64,000 nucleotides of DNA, from contig NZ_CP115607.1 in the NCBI RefSeq assembly GCF_027797205.1, positions 1,426,001 through 1,490,000 on the forward strand. The letters run 5' to 3'. The DNA comes from Campylobacter sp. VBCF_01 NA2. GTDB taxonomy: Bacteria > Campylobacterota > Campylobacteria > Campylobacterales > Campylobacteraceae. Below, piece by piece: positions 37,977 to 46,809 of the stretch (positions are counted from its first letter, which is position 1; each line of letters opens with the position of its first letter). The notes under the pieces are model-generated. The model was not told where the DNA came from and did not search any database. It saw only the letters and a list, made by a program, of their open reading frames with translations. A program made the position numbers and the translations under genes.

Positions 37977-39309
37977 TTAACGCTTTTTTGAAAAATTTTT
38001 CTGCTTCGTTTGCCCATTTTTCCAGAGCTTTTGCATTTTTGCCCTCAAAAAGCAAACGGATCAAATTTTCCGTGCCAGAGTAGCGAAACAGCGTGCGAAT
38101 TTTATCTTTTTTGATCTCTTCTTCAAGCTCTTTTAATCCAGCGATTTTTTCAAGCGGTTTTTTGGTCGTAATCTTTAAATTTCGCAAAATTTGCGGATAC
38201 GGCTTGATTAAATTTGCTAGCTCGCTCGCTTTTTTATTCATACCGAGCATACACGCTGCAAATTGAAGCGCAGACGCGATTCCATCGCCTGTTTTAGCAT
38301 AATCGCCAAAAATCACATGTCCGCTTTGCTCGCCACCGAAATTCGCCTTTTTCTCTTTCATCATTTCTAGCACAAATTTATCGCCCACACTGCATCTATG
38401 CACAGCGATTTTGTGCTTTGCCAAGAAATCATCAAGTGCGCCGTTACTCATCACGGTTGCGATAATTTGGTCGTTTTGAAGCTTGCCAAGCTCTTTTAAA
38501 TACAGCGCCAAAACGCCAAGCAAAATATCTCCGTGTAAAATTTGACCGCTATCATCGACTACGACTAATCTATCAGCGTCCCCGTCGAAGGCAAATCCCA
38601 CATCAGCGCGCAATCTTTTTACTTCGCTTGCCAAATTTTGCGGAGCCAAGGCGCCACAATTTTCGTTGATATTTTTTCCATTTGGCTCATCGCCTAGGAC
38701 TATCACTTCTGCGCCAAGCTCGCTAAACACCGTCGGAGCGACCTTGTAGCTTGCGCCATTTGCGCAATCAAGCACAATGCGAAGTCCATGCAGGGTTTTG
38801 TTTTTTGGAAATGAATTTTTAAGCTGGACGATATATCTGCCAATAACATCATCGACGCGCCTTGCCACGCCGATTTCCATCATTTGTTTTCTAGCCTCGG
38901 CGATTAGCTCGTCGCTATAATAAATTTTTTCAATCTCGGCTTCCTCTTTTTCGTCGAGTTTAAAGCCCGTGTGATCGAAAAATTTAATGCCGTTATCATA
39001 GTATGGATTGTGTGAAGCGCTTATCATAATTCCGCCATCACAGCGCATATCCTCTGTCAAAAACGCGATTGCTGGGGTCGGCATAGGGCCGATTTGGCGG
39101 ACATTGTATCCCACGCTAGTAAGTCCAGCCACAATCGCAGTTTCTATCATATAGCCACTTCGCCTAGTGTCTTTACCGACTAAAATCATATTTGTAACGG
39201 AATTTTTCCTAAAATAAATTCCAGCCGCCATAGCTAGTCGCATAGCAAGTTCAGCTGTCAAAAACTCGCCTGCTCTGCCCCTGACGCCGTCAGTTCCGAA
39301 AAGTTTCAT
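37969..39309 (-). CDS. glmM: Phosphoglucosamine mutase
   Basis: A 446-residue enzyme. [12 protein letters not shown] opens the protein, [18 protein letters not shown] holds the phosphoserine (near 100), [16 protein letters not shown] binds magnesium, and [16 protein letters not shown] binds phosphate. It converts glucosamine-6-phosphate to the 1-phosphate for UDP-GlcNAc and peptidoglycan. It heads a run of four overlapping or nearly overlapping genes with lspA. Confidence 0.98.
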   Translation of the reverse strand: MKLFGTDGVRGRAGEFLTAELAMRLAMAAGIYFRKNSVTNMILVGKDTRRSGYMIETAIVAGLTSVGYNVRQIGPMPTPAIAFLTEDMRCDGGIMISASHNPYYDNGIKFFDHTGFKLDEKEEAEIEKIYYSDELIAEARKQMMEIGVARRVDDVIGRYIVQLKNSFPKNKTLHGLRIVLDCANGASYKVAPTVFSELGAEVIVLGDEPNGKNINENCGALAPQNLASEVKRLRADVGFAFDGDADRLVVVDDSGQILHGDILLGVLALYLKELGKLQNDQIIATVMSNGALDDFLAKHKIAVHRCSVGDKFVLEMMKEKKANFGGEQSGHVIFGDYAKTGDGIASALQFAACMLGMNKKASELANLIKPYPQILRNLKITTKKPLEKIAGLKELEEEIKKDKIRTLFRYSGTENLIRLLFEGKNAKALEKWANEAEKFFKKALND

Positions 39310-39419
39310 AAATTTAATCCTTTATAAATCAAAATTCTCGCAATATTAGCAAAAAAAGTTTAATAATCGAATTTCTTTTAAAAATTGCTTAATTTCAGCA
39401 ACGCTTAAAATTTTTGTAG

Positions 39420-39425
39420 TATAAT
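39420..39425 (+). promoter_or_regulatory. -10 box for rpsT-prfA
   Basis: TATAAT preceded by TTTTTGTAG, about 35 nt before the rpsT ATG. AAAGGGATAAAA forms the ribosome-binding site. The divergent glmM gene lies on the other side. Confidence 0.65.
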
Positions 39426-39459
39426 CACGAGTTTAATATTTTCATTTAAAGGGATAAAA

Positions 39460-39729
39460 ATGGCAAATCACAAATCAGCCGAAAAACGCGCTAGACAAAC
39501 TGTGAAAAAAACAGAGCGCAATAGATTTTACCGCACAAGAGTAAAAAACATGACAAGAGCGGTAAGAGAAGCAGTAGATAGTAAAGACCTAGCAGCAGCC
39601 GAGGCAGCGCTAAAAGTAGTTAATCAAAGCTTCCACGCTTTCGTTAGCCGTGGATTTTTGAAAAAAGAAACTGCAAGCAGAAAAGTTAGCCGCTTGGCAA
39701 AACTAGTAAATACACTAAAAGTCGCATAA
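39460..39729 (+). CDS. rpsT: Small-subunit ribosomal protein S20
   Basis: An 89-residue, very basic helical protein of the S20 pattern: [57 protein letters not shown]. It binds 16S rRNA. It has its own promoter and is followed by prfA after 10 nt, an arrangement common in Campylobacterota. Confidence 0.98.
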   Translation: MANHKSAEKRARQTVKKTERNRFYRTRVKNMTRAVREAVDSKDLAAAEAALKVVNQSFHAFVSRGFLKKETASRKVSRLAKLVNTLKVA

Positions 39730-39739
39730 TTATCATTAA

Positions 39740-40807
39740 ATGTTAGCCCAAAAATTACAACCCTTTTTAGACCGATACGAGGAGCTTTCACGGCTCCTTA
39801 GTGATCCAGGTATCGCAAGCGATATTTCAAATATGACAAAGCTTTCCAAAGAGCAAAGAGGTATCGAGCCGATAAAAAACGCCGCAGATAGGTATATAAA
39901 GGTTGTCGCTGATATCGAGGAAAACAAAAATTTATTAGGCGATCCTGAGCTTGGCGAGCTTGCCAAAGAGGAGCTTAAAAATTTAGAACTCGAAAAAGAC
40001 GAACTCGAAGAGCAAATCAAAATTTTACTTCTTCCAAAAGATCCAAATGATGATAAAAATATCTTCCTTGAAATTCGCGCCGGAACCGGTGGCGACGAGG
40101 CTGCGCTTTTTGCGGGGGATTTGCTAGGAGCATATTTGCGTTATGCTGAACTTCGTGGCTATAAATGCGAAATCGTAAGCCAAAGCGAAGGAAGCGTGGG
40201 CGGTTTTAAAGAAGTTATTTTGCTTGTTAAGGGCGATGGGGCGTATTCAAGGCTTAAATTCGAAGGCGGCACACACAGAGTCCAAAGAGTGCCTGAAACC
40301 GAAAGTCAAGGACGCGTGCATACCTCTGCTATCACGGTTGCTGTGATGCCTGAAATCGAAGATAGCGAAATCGAAATCAAAGATAGCGATTTGCGTATCG
40401 ATGTCATGCGTAGCTCGGGGCATGGCGGGCAGTCTGTAAATACCACTGATAGCGCCGTTCGTATCACCCATATACCAACAGGTCTAGTCGTAACCAACCA
40501 AGACGGCAAAAGCCAACACAAAAACAAAGAAGCTGCGATGAAAGTGCTAAAAGCTAGGCTTTATGACTTGCAAGAGCAAGAACGCCTAGAAAAAGAGCGC
40601 GCCGAACGAAAAGATCAAGTCGGCACAGGCGATAGAAGCGGTCGAATTCGCACTTACAACTACCCACAAAACCGCATTAGCGACCACCGCATAAATTTAA
40701 CACTTTATCGCTTAGACGCGATAATGGCTGGCGGGCTTTTTGATGAAATCATCGATCCGCTCATCACAAACGCACAGGCCGAAGCGATTGCAAACGCAGG
40801 GCTGTAA
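39740..40807 (+). CDS. prfA: Peptide chain release factor 1
   Basis: A 355-residue class I release factor. The peptidyl-hydrolysis motif GGQ lies in [19 protein letters not shown] near 221-239; the [14 protein letters not shown] segment and [15 protein letters not shown] are RF1-like. It releases peptides at UAA and UAG. Length and start agree with the family. Confidence 0.98.
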   Translation: MLAQKLQPFLDRYEELSRLLSDPGIASDISNMTKLSKEQRGIEPIKNAADRYIKVVADIEENKNLLGDPELGELAKEELKNLELEKDELEEQIKILLLPKDPNDDKNIFLEIRAGTGGDEAALFAGDLLGAYLRYAELRGYKCEIVSQSEGSVGGFKEVILLVKGDGAYSRLKFEGGTHRVQRVPETESQGRVHTSAITVAVMPEIEDSEIEIKDSDLRIDVMRSSGHGGQSVNTTDSAVRITHIPTGLVVTNQDGKSQHKNKEAAMKVLKARLYDLQEQERLEKERAERKDQVGTGDRSGRIRTYNYPQNRISDHRINLTLYRLDAIMAGGLFDEIIDPLITNAQAEAIANAGL

Positions 40808-40868
40808 AGCTAAATTTATCTATAAATCAAATTTAATCAAAATTTTATCTGTTTTTAATGGGGAGAGC

Positions 40869-40874
40869 TATAAT
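40869..40874 (+). promoter_or_regulatory. -10 box upstream of the 146-residue membrane protein gene
   Basis: TATAAT in GAGCTATAATCCCC, 32 nt before the ATG at 40907, which has AAAAAAGGAAATTTT as ribosome-binding site. Confidence 0.6.
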
Positions 40875-40906
40875 CCCCTTTTTAAATTTTAAAAAAAGGA
40901 AATTTT

Positions 40907-41347
40907 ATGGGAATTTGGCAAAAAACTTTTGGCGGGTTAGACAAGGCGTATTATTTTAGACATTTTATCTTTGGCGCAGTTTTGGCTGTGATTTTGATCT
41001 GGGCGCAAAGCTACTCGGCAGAAAGTATGAGCGCAAGGACCGGCAAGGAATTTGCTGGCATGGATTTTTTCATCTATGTATTTTATGCGATTTGCGCGCT
41101 TTTGTATCCGTATGCGAGATTTGTGTATGAAAGTATCGTAAATTTCATCATCGGAAACAACTTTTTTATCGTAAATGCCGTGTTTTTGCTCATTTGGAAA
41201 CTTGTAGTTATGATAGTGCTTTTTGCGTTTTCTATCATCATCGCACCCGTTGGCCTAGCGTATCTATACTACTATCACACAAAAAACCGCACATTTGACG
41301 AAAATTCAAGCGATTATTTTGAATTTATAGAAAAAGGCGATGAATAA
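40907..41347 (+). CDS. Membrane protein of unknown function
   Basis: A 146-residue protein with three hydrophobic segments (about 19-37, 50-68 and 92-125) and a polar acidic C-terminus (NRTFDENSSDYFEF). No motif is recognised. It has its own promoter and ribosome-binding site, so it is very likely expressed. It sits between prfA and a universal stress protein gene on the same strand. Confidence 0.75.
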   Translation: MGIWQKTFGGLDKAYYFRHFIFGAVLAVILIWAQSYSAESMSARTGKEFAGMDFFIYVFYAICALLYPYARFVYESIVNFIIGNNFFIVNAVFLLIWKLVVMIVLFAFSIIIAPVGLAYLYYYHTKNRTFDENSSDYFEFIEKGDE

Positions 41348-41424
41348 TAAAAAATAGCGAAATTTAAACGAAATTTATTCTAAATTTTGCTATTCTCTTT
41401 CGAATTTTAATCAAAAGGATAGCT

Positions 41425-42267
41425 ATGAGCAAAAAAGTATTTATCTGTGTTGATGAAAATGCGCTTTTAAAACCTGTTTGCGATTATGGAATCTACACTG
41501 CAAAGCGTCTTGACGCCGAGGCTGTGTTTATCCATGTGATCGAAACCCCAGAGCTTGGTCAAAATTTTTACGGACTTGCAGCTGGCGGGATAGTTTTGGG
41601 CGAAAATGATATGGTAATGTCGCAGTATGGGGCGTTTGACGGCAAAGACAACGAAGTAGATGAGAGCAAAATCAAAGCATGGCTAGATAAATGCGTAGAT
41701 GAGGCAAAGGCTCAGGGCGTGAGCGCTAGCGCGATTTTGCGCGACGGCGATTTTATCGAAATCATCGAAGAATACAAAGACGAGGCTAGAATTTTCGTGC
41801 TAGGCATAAAGGGCACAAACAGCGAAGATGTGGGCTTTAACGCAACTATGCTGATTAAAGAAATGAAAGTTCCAGCCCTTTTGGTAAATAAAGATTTTAG
41901 CCCAATAAACTCCGTGCTTGTGGCATTTGACGGCACAGAGGCTGCGCAAAAAACTCTAAATTTCACAAAAGAGGCCAAGCTTCTAAAAGACGCGAAAAAA
42001 TATGTCATAAATGTAAATAACGACGCCGAGGAATCGCAAAAAACGCTTGAAATCGCAAGAGAAATTTTAAAGGGCGAAAACGCCGAATTTGTAAGCGTCT
42101 CAGGCGATGTGCCAGGCGATGAGATCATCAAATATCGTCGCGCCAACAACCTCGATTTAATCGCGACTGGCGCATTTACGAAGAGTTTTTTCAAAAAGCT
42201 TTTTGTAGGAAGCGTTTCAGAGGATATCTTGCACAACGCTCTTGTGCCGATTTTAGTTCTAAGTTAA
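41425..42267 (+). CDS. Universal stress protein, two UspA domains
   Basis: A 280-residue tandem UspA protein. Domain 1 (about 1-145) begins KKVFICVDENALLKPVCDYG; domain 2 (about 150-280) begins INSVLVAFDGTEAAQKTL and ends with IATGAFTKSFFKKLFVGSVSEDIL, a variant of the ATP-binding GxxGxxxxxxGS. Such proteins aid survival under starvation or oxidative stress. AAAAGGATAGCT precedes the ATG. Confidence 0.93.
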   Translation: MSKKVFICVDENALLKPVCDYGIYTAKRLDAEAVFIHVIETPELGQNFYGLAAGGIVLGENDMVMSQYGAFDGKDNEVDESKIKAWLDKCVDEAKAQGVSASAILRDGDFIEIIEEYKDEARIFVLGIKGTNSEDVGFNATMLIKEMKVPALLVNKDFSPINSVLVAFDGTEAAQKTLNFTKEAKLLKDAKKYVINVNNDAEESQKTLEIAREILKGENAEFVSVSGDVPGDEIIKYRRANNLDLIATGAFTKSFFKKLFVGSVSEDILHNALVPILVLS

Positions 42268-42293
42268 AATTTGGGGCAAATTCGCCCCAAATT
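42268..42293 (+). terminator. Hairpin after the universal stress protein gene
   Basis: A 10-bp stem (42268-42277 with 42284-42293, GGGGC core) 1 nt past the stop codon, in a convergent gap. There is no strong U-tract, so termination may be partial. Confidence 0.6.
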
Positions 42294-42361
42294 TACCAAA
42301 TTTCTTTAAATTTCAAAATTCTATCAAATTTCAAAATTTCACCAAATTTTGCGCCTAAATT

Positions 42362-42655
42362 TTAGCCCTTAAAACGGCAAATCACGCCCCGCTCGCTCGC
42401 AAATAAAACTTTACCTTTTGCCTTTTTCTTAAATTTATCGTAAAGCCTACCTGCACTCATGCTCTCGCCAATGACAGTTTTAGTGCTGTTTGCGACATAG
42501 CCGATTTTACCAAAACCCTCCAATTTCACGACGATTGCCTCGCGGTCGTATTTATTATCTGGCTCTTTTTCGAGATTTACGACCATATTTTCCTTCAAAA
42601 ATTCCCACCCATAGTAGAAATTTAGCCCAGTGATTGTGAAATAAATCTTTTTCAT
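42362..42655 (-). CDS. HIRAN-domain protein
   Basis: A 97-residue protein that is almost wholly a HIRAN domain: TITGLNFYYG, then LEKEPDNKYDREAIVVKLEGFGKIGYVAN, the typical core. HIRAN domains bind DNA ends or stalled forks when fused to helicases; stand-alone copies are of unknown function. The ATG at 42655 follows GGAAAGGAGCGCGAA and is preferred over 42745. It lies 64 nt after the malY-like gene. Confidence 0.85.
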   Translation of the reverse strand: MKKIYFTITGLNFYYGWEFLKENMVVNLEKEPDNKYDREAIVVKLEGFGKIGYVANSTKTVIGESMSAGRLYDKFKKKAKGKVLFASERGVICRFKG

Positions 42656-42719
42656 TTCGCGCTCCTTTCCTAAAATTTCCACTATTTTAGCGTGAAATTT
42701 TGACATATTATGTCGAAAT

Positions 42720-43889
42720 TTAAATTTGTCCTTCCCACAAATCAAGCGCAGTTTTTAGCCTAGATAGACCATCAATCACATTTTTGCGCGAAGTTGCGAT
42801 ATTTAATCGCAAAAATTTCTCTCCGCCCTTGCCGTATTGCGCGCCATGGCTTAGGAAAAGCCCTGTTTTTTGGCGGATAAAATTAGCTAATTTCGTGCCC
42901 TCATCGCAATACTCGCTTACATCAAGCCACATTAAATATGTCGCATTTTGCGCTACGCTACGCACTTTTGGCAGTTCGCGCGCGATAAATTCATTGGCAA
43001 AAGCTCGGTTTGCGCTCACATACGCTCTCATCTCTTCCAACCACGCTTCGCCCCGCTCAAACGCACAAATCGCCGCAATTAGCCCAAAAAAGCTAGGCTC
43101 TGCGATATCATCGCCATTTAGCGCACGACTGACTTTTTTATGCAGTTTTGGATTTGGGGTAAAAACAGCCGCTGTTTGCAAACCAGCGATATTAAACGCT
43201 TTTGTCGCAGCTATGATATTTGCGCTTAAATTCGCACAAACCTCGCTAGCAGCGGCAAATGGAGTGTAATTTACACTGGGCTCAGTGATATCGCAATGCA
43301 CCTCATCGCTGATGACGATGACGCCGTATTTTTCGCACAGCTCGCCAATTCTCATTAGCTCGTCCTTGCGCAATGTCCTGCCGATAGGATTGTGCGGATT
43401 ACAAAGCAGTAATAGCGATGTTTGCGGGTCTTTTAGGCAAAATTCCAAATTTCCCCAGTCGATGAAATACTCGCCCTCTTCGTATCTAAGCTCGCAAGAA
43501 AGGGTATTTCTACCCATATTTTTAATGCAGTAAAAAAAGCAGTTATAAACAGGCGTTAGGATTACGACATTTTCTCCGGGCGCGCTAAGCTTGCGAATTA
43601 GCGAATTTATCGCTGCTAGCGTGCCACCAGCGTAAGTTAGAGAGCCTTTTTTGATTTCGTAATTATGGCGCCTTTTCCACCACGAAGTATAGGCGTTTTC
43701 CCACTGCTCATCTAGCACGCTATATCCATACACGCGCTCTTCTAGGCGATTTTTTAATGCCTCATAAATCTCGGGTGCTACGGCAAAATCCATATCCGCA
43801 ACCCACATTGCAAGCTCGCCCTCACCTACTTCCCATTTTAGCGATTTTGTGCCAGCTCGGTTTGGCAGATTGTCAAATTCATACGCCAT
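42720..43889 (-). CDS. MalY/PatB-type cystathionine beta-lyase (PLP-dependent)
   Basis: A 389-residue class I/II aminotransferase-fold enzyme. FDNLPNRAGTKSLKW at the N-terminus is typical of the MalY/PatB group; LLLCNPHNPIGRTL and VISDEVHCDITEP bind the cofactor, and AATKAFNIAGLQ has the PLP lysine (near 235). Members cleave cystathionine or cysteine C-S bonds, releasing sulfide or homocysteine. It starts 1 nt after the DUF3737 gene. Confidence 0.93.
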   Translation of the reverse strand: MAYEFDNLPNRAGTKSLKWEVGEGELAMWVADMDFAVAPEIYEALKNRLEERVYGYSVLDEQWENAYTSWWKRRHNYEIKKGSLTYAGGTLAAINSLIRKLSAPGENVVILTPVYNCFFYCIKNMGRNTLSCELRYEEGEYFIDWGNLEFCLKDPQTSLLLLCNPHNPIGRTLRKDELMRIGELCEKYGVIVISDEVHCDITEPSVNYTPFAAASEVCANLSANIIAATKAFNIAGLQTAAVFTPNPKLHKKVSRALNGDDIAEPSFFGLIAAICAFERGEAWLEEMRAYVSANRAFANEFIARELPKVRSVAQNATYLMWLDVSEYCDEGTKLANFIRQKTGLFLSHGAQYGKGGEKFLRLNIATSRKNVIDGLSRLKTALDLWEGQI

Positions 43890-43890
43890 T

Positions 43891-44733
43891 TTATGCCCTT
43901 AATTCAGTGATAATCTCTGTTTTGCTCGCGTCTGTCGCGCCGTCTTGGATCAGCTCGCGGATTTTAGCGGCTTTGATTAGCCCTGAGCGCGGGTTTTTCA
44001 CGCTGTCGATTTCGCCGATGATTTCGGCATGCACATCGCTAAATTCAAACGCCAAGGTCGTGTTTATGAGCTCGCAGTTTTCTAGGCGCAAATTTTGCAT
44101 ATAGCAAAATCCTTGCAGGCTTTCGATTTTGCAGTTTTTCAGAGTGACATTTTTGGAATTCCAGCCAAAATACTCGCCCGCGATGAAACAATCCTCGATT
44201 AGGATATTTTCGCAGTTCCAAAACGCATCTTTGCTAAGAAGTTTTGAATTTTTGATTTTCACATTTTTGCAGCCGTCAAAGCAATAATCGCCAAAAAGAT
44301 TTAAATTTTGTATTTCTAAATTTTGGCAATCAAGCCCGAAATAAGGGCCTTTTGCGCTGATATTTTTAAGCACGATATCCTCGCAATGCCACAGGGTTTC
44401 TAGCGCGTCAGTGAATTGAATATTTTCTAATCGCGCATTTTTCACTCTGCGAAGCCCCTTTGGCGCGCCATAAACGCAATCGCTTAGCCTTAAATTTTGG
44501 CTATACCAGATACCTGCGCGCGCGATTTCATCGAAAAGGCAGTTTGAGATTTCGATATTTTTCGCATACCAAAACGGATATTTCCACTCAAATTTTGAGT
44601 TTTGCACGATTATGTCAGAGCTCTCTTTCAGCGGTGATTCGCCGTCGCAAAAAACAGAATTTTCTATTTTTAATTTTTTCGCGCCAAAAAGCGCTCTTTC
44701 ACCACTAAATCGCATTTGTTTTAATGTTTGCAT
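43891..44733 (-). CDS. DUF3737-family right-handed beta-helix protein
   Basis: A 280-residue protein made of repeated short segments such as AKNIEISNCLF, SQNLRLSDCVY, CQNLEIQNLNLFG and CKNVKIKNSKL, each about 20 residues. This is a parallel beta-helix built from repeats. The start MRFSGERALFGAKKL matches DUF3737. No signal peptide is seen, so it is probably cytoplasmic. It is translationally next to the MalY-like enzyme, but the biochemical role is unknown. Confidence 0.87.
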   Translation of the reverse strand: MQTLKQMRFSGERALFGAKKLKIENSVFCDGESPLKESSDIIVQNSKFEWKYPFWYAKNIEISNCLFDEIARAGIWYSQNLRLSDCVYGAPKGLRRVKNARLENIQFTDALETLWHCEDIVLKNISAKGPYFGLDCQNLEIQNLNLFGDYCFDGCKNVKIKNSKLLSKDAFWNCENILIEDCFIAGEYFGWNSKNVTLKNCKIESLQGFCYMQNLRLENCELINTTLAFEFSDVHAEIIGEIDSVKNPRSGLIKAAKIRELIQDGATDASKTEIITELRA

Positions 44734-44832
44734 AAATTTTCCTTGTGATAAATTTACCTTTTTATACCAAAATTTTTAAAATTTTAATAGAACAATATTG
44801 CAAATTTCTTGCCTAATTATGCAAAATTTGAT

Positions 44833-45276
44833 TTATTTGTGTTTTGGCGTTTTGCGCAAATCAAAATAGATAAAATGTCCTGTGCTTTCGCCGTTTTCGA
44901 AAATTTCGAGTTTGTAGCGCATAATAGGGCTGTGGCAGGCTGCGACCATGATTTTAGCATGGTATGAGCCGTCGTTAAAGCGCGCAAGCGGGCTTTCGAA
45001 ATTTCCCATATTCATGCTAATTCCTTTGATTTTTAGGGTTGGATTTTTTAGCTCGCGCAAAATCCCGCTTACCACAACCTCGCTCTCGCTCATCGCTACA
45101 ATCGGCGCTGGTATGATTGTAAAGCTCGCACTCTCGCCACCTGCATTGCTAAGGCACGAGGCTGTGTTTAAATCGCACGGCAAGGAAATTTTAGTATCCC
45201 CAAATAGCTTGTCGCTATCCTCATTTGCGTGAGTTAAACCGCATAAAATCGCCAAAACAAGATAAAATTTTTTCAT
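44833..45276 (-). CDS. Periplasmic protein of unknown function
   Basis: A 147-residue exported protein with a signal peptide (MKKFYLVLAILCGLTHA). Cysteines at about 34, 41 and 113 could form a disulfide. The C-terminal MNMGNFESPLARF ... YHAKIMVAACHSPIMRYKLEIF resembles the small immunoglobulin-like FixH/YtkA type seen in copper or oxidase accessory proteins; this is only a weak resemblance. It stands alone with GGAGAAAAA before the ATG. Confidence 0.65.
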   Translation of the reverse strand: MKKFYLVLAILCGLTHANEDSDKLFGDTKISLPCDLNTASCLSNAGGESASFTIIPAPIVAMSESEVVVSGILRELKNPTLKIKGISMNMGNFESPLARFNDGSYHAKIMVAACHSPIMRYKLEIFENGESTGHFIYFDLRKTPKHK

Positions 45277-45389
45277 TTTTTCTCCTTGAAAATTTTTGCG
45301 TAATTTTAGGTAAAAAAGGTAAATTTTAATGATTGTTATTAAAATTTTGCTAAAATATCAGCCAAATTTTTAATGATAGGAGAGCTATT

Positions 45390-45875
45390 ATGGATTTAAA
45401 CGCACTTATGAAAATGGTTTCTGCGCTAAAAAGCGACGAGGGAAATGTCAGCAATTTCCAAGCAAACCCTACTGCATTTATCGAGAAATTTCTAGGCGTC
45501 GATCTGCCTGATGATCAAGTAAATGCCCTAATCGCCGGCGTTAGCAATAACTTTTTAAAAGGCAACACTGCAAATGCTATGAGTAATGGCGGCGGCAGCG
45601 ATATGATTGGAGCTGTGCTAGGCGGACTTTTAGGCGGTGGAGAGAGAGCAAACGCAAACTCAGTAGATAAATCAGGCGTAGATTTTACTGCGCTTATCGG
45701 CAAGCTTGCTGTGGCGAAATTTGACACAAACGGCGACGGCAAAATCGATATGAACGATCTAGGCGGGATACTCGGCAATATCATTGGTGGCGGAAACAAG
45801 GCTGGTTTTGGCGCAGATAATGGTGGGCAAGCTGGGCTTGATCTTGGCACATTGATGAAAATGTTCAAAGTCTGA
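45390..45875 (+). CDS. EF-hand-type calcium-binding protein, glycine-rich
   Basis: A 161-residue protein without signal peptide. Residues about 115-130 read KFDTNGDGKIDMNDLGGIL, a perfect EF-hand/dockerin-type calcium loop (D-x-N-x-D-G-x-I-x-x-x-D). The N-terminal FIEKFLGVDLPDDQVNALI is helical. The middle and end are rich in glycine (GAVLGGLLGGG, NIIGGGNKAGFGADNGG). GATAGGAGAGCTATT precedes the ATG. A soluble Ca-binding or secreted role is possible; the function is unknown. Confidence 0.7.
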   Translation: MDLNALMKMVSALKSDEGNVSNFQANPTAFIEKFLGVDLPDDQVNALIAGVSNNFLKGNTANAMSNGGGSDMIGAVLGGLLGGGERANANSVDKSGVDFTALIGKLAVAKFDTNGDGKIDMNDLGGILGNIIGGGNKAGFGADNGGQAGLDLGTLMKMFKV

Positions 45876-45884
45876 AAATAAAAA

Positions 45885-45914
45885 AATATGCGAAATTCCT
45901 AAATTTCGCATATT
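45885..45914. terminator. Hairpin after the EF-hand protein gene
   Basis: A perfect 13-bp stem (45885-45897 with 45902-45914, loop CCTA) 10 nt past the stop codon. It has A-runs on both sides, so it could act in either direction. Confidence 0.65.
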
Positions 45915-45976
45915 AAAATATACTTAAATTATCATTTTTATATCACATATTAATCATTTATTTACCAAACTAGTAG

Positions 45977-46050
45977 TATAATCCCCCTGTCCGACAAGAT
46001 AAAAACCTCCTTTTTGTATTTGCCTAGGCTTTCGGGTCTAGGCTTTTTTT
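45977..46050 (+). ncRNA. Candidate small RNA with own promoter and terminator
   Basis: A perfect TATAAT (45977-45982) is followed about 7 nt later by a stretch without an ORF. It ends in a strong intrinsic terminator: a stem of 8-9 bp (46022-46030 with 46035-46043) closed by a TTCG loop and seven Ts (46044-46050). The transcript would be about 60 nt. It contains CCCCCTGTCC at the start and ACCTCCTTTTT in the middle; the latter is complementary to Shine-Dalgarno sequences. The upstream EF-hand gene already has its own hairpin, so this is more than a read-through terminator. Confidence 0.55.
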
Positions 46051-46066
46051 ATGCCCAAAAATTTGC

Positions 46067-46072
46067 TATAAT
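46067..46072 (+). promoter_or_regulatory. -10 box for moaC
   Basis: TATAAT in TTTGCTATAATCCCGCC, 29 nt before the moaC ATG and just after the small-RNA terminator. Confidence 0.65.
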
Positions 46073-46101
46073 CCCGCCAAATCAAATTCCAAGGAAAATC
46101 A

Positions 46102-46566
46102 ATGCTAACACACATAGACGAAAACAATATGCCACGCATGGTTGATGTCAGCGCCAAAGACGACACCCAGCGTGTAGCCACAGCCAGCGGGATAATCCAC
46201 CTAAACGAGGCTGCATTTCGCGCAGTCAAAGAAGGCGATGGCAAAAAAGGCCCCGTGCTTCAAACCGCCGTTGTAGCGGCTATCATGGGGGCAAAAAAGA
46301 CAAGCGAACTAATCCCAATGTGCCACCCGCTAATGATAAATTCGGTAAAAACGCAAATAACAGAGCTTCCTAGTGCGTTTAAATTATCAGTCACCGTGAA
46401 AATCACAGGCAAAACAGGGGTCGAAATGGAGGCTCTAACCGGCGTGAGCGTGGGCTTACTAGCCATTTATGATATGGTTAAAGCCGTGGATAAATCAATG
46501 CGCATTTCAGACATAATCTTAGAGCGCAAAGAGGGTGGCAAAAGTGGCGTGTATGTTAGAGAGTAA
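46102..46566 (+). CDS. moaC: Cyclic pyranopterin monophosphate synthase MoaC
   Basis: A 154-residue Moa[62 protein letters not shown] and [11 protein letters not shown] appear in family order with the conserved MCHPL and KxxDK residues. It makes cPMP in molybdenum-cofactor synthesis, needed by formate dehydrogenase and nitrate reductase in Campylobacter. It overlaps the DUF493 gene by 14 nt. Confidence 0.97.
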   Translation: MLTHIDENNMPRMVDVSAKDDTQRVATASGIIHLNEAAFRAVKEGDGKKGPVLQTAVVAAIMGAKKTSELIPMCHPLMINSVKTQITELPSAFKLSVTVKITGKTGVEMEALTGVSVGLLAIYDMVKAVDKSMRISDIILERKEGGKSGVYVRE

Positions 46567-46801
46567 GCCCGTAATCGCCTATCCGACGCAGTGGAAATAC
46601 AAGGTCATCATCGAGTGCGCCACGCAAAAAAAAGAAAAGATTGACGAGGTTTTAGCTAGCGAGGAATACAGCCTGAAATTTTCGAAATTTTCAAACGGCG
46701 GAAAATACGCAAGCTTCGATATTTCGGTCTTGGTAGCCAGCGAGGCTCACAGGCTGGGCGTTTTTGAGAAATTAAAGAAAAATTTTAAATTTGTATTATA
46801 G
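46553..46801 (+). CDS. DUF493-family protein (YbeD/HP0495-like)
   Basis: An 82-residue protein with an ACT-like fold: [12 protein letters not shown], then [31 protein letters not shown] and a C-terminal helix. The HP0495/YbeD family has no settled role. The ATG at 46553 gives a normal-length protein; an upstream ATG at 46535 would add 6 residues. It is co-transcribed with moaC. Confidence 0.88.
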   Translation: MLESKPVIAYPTQWKYKVIIECATQKKEKIDEVLASEEYSLKFSKFSNGGKYASFDISVLVASEAHRLGVFEKLKKNFKFVL

Positions 46802-46809
46802 GAGAGAGT

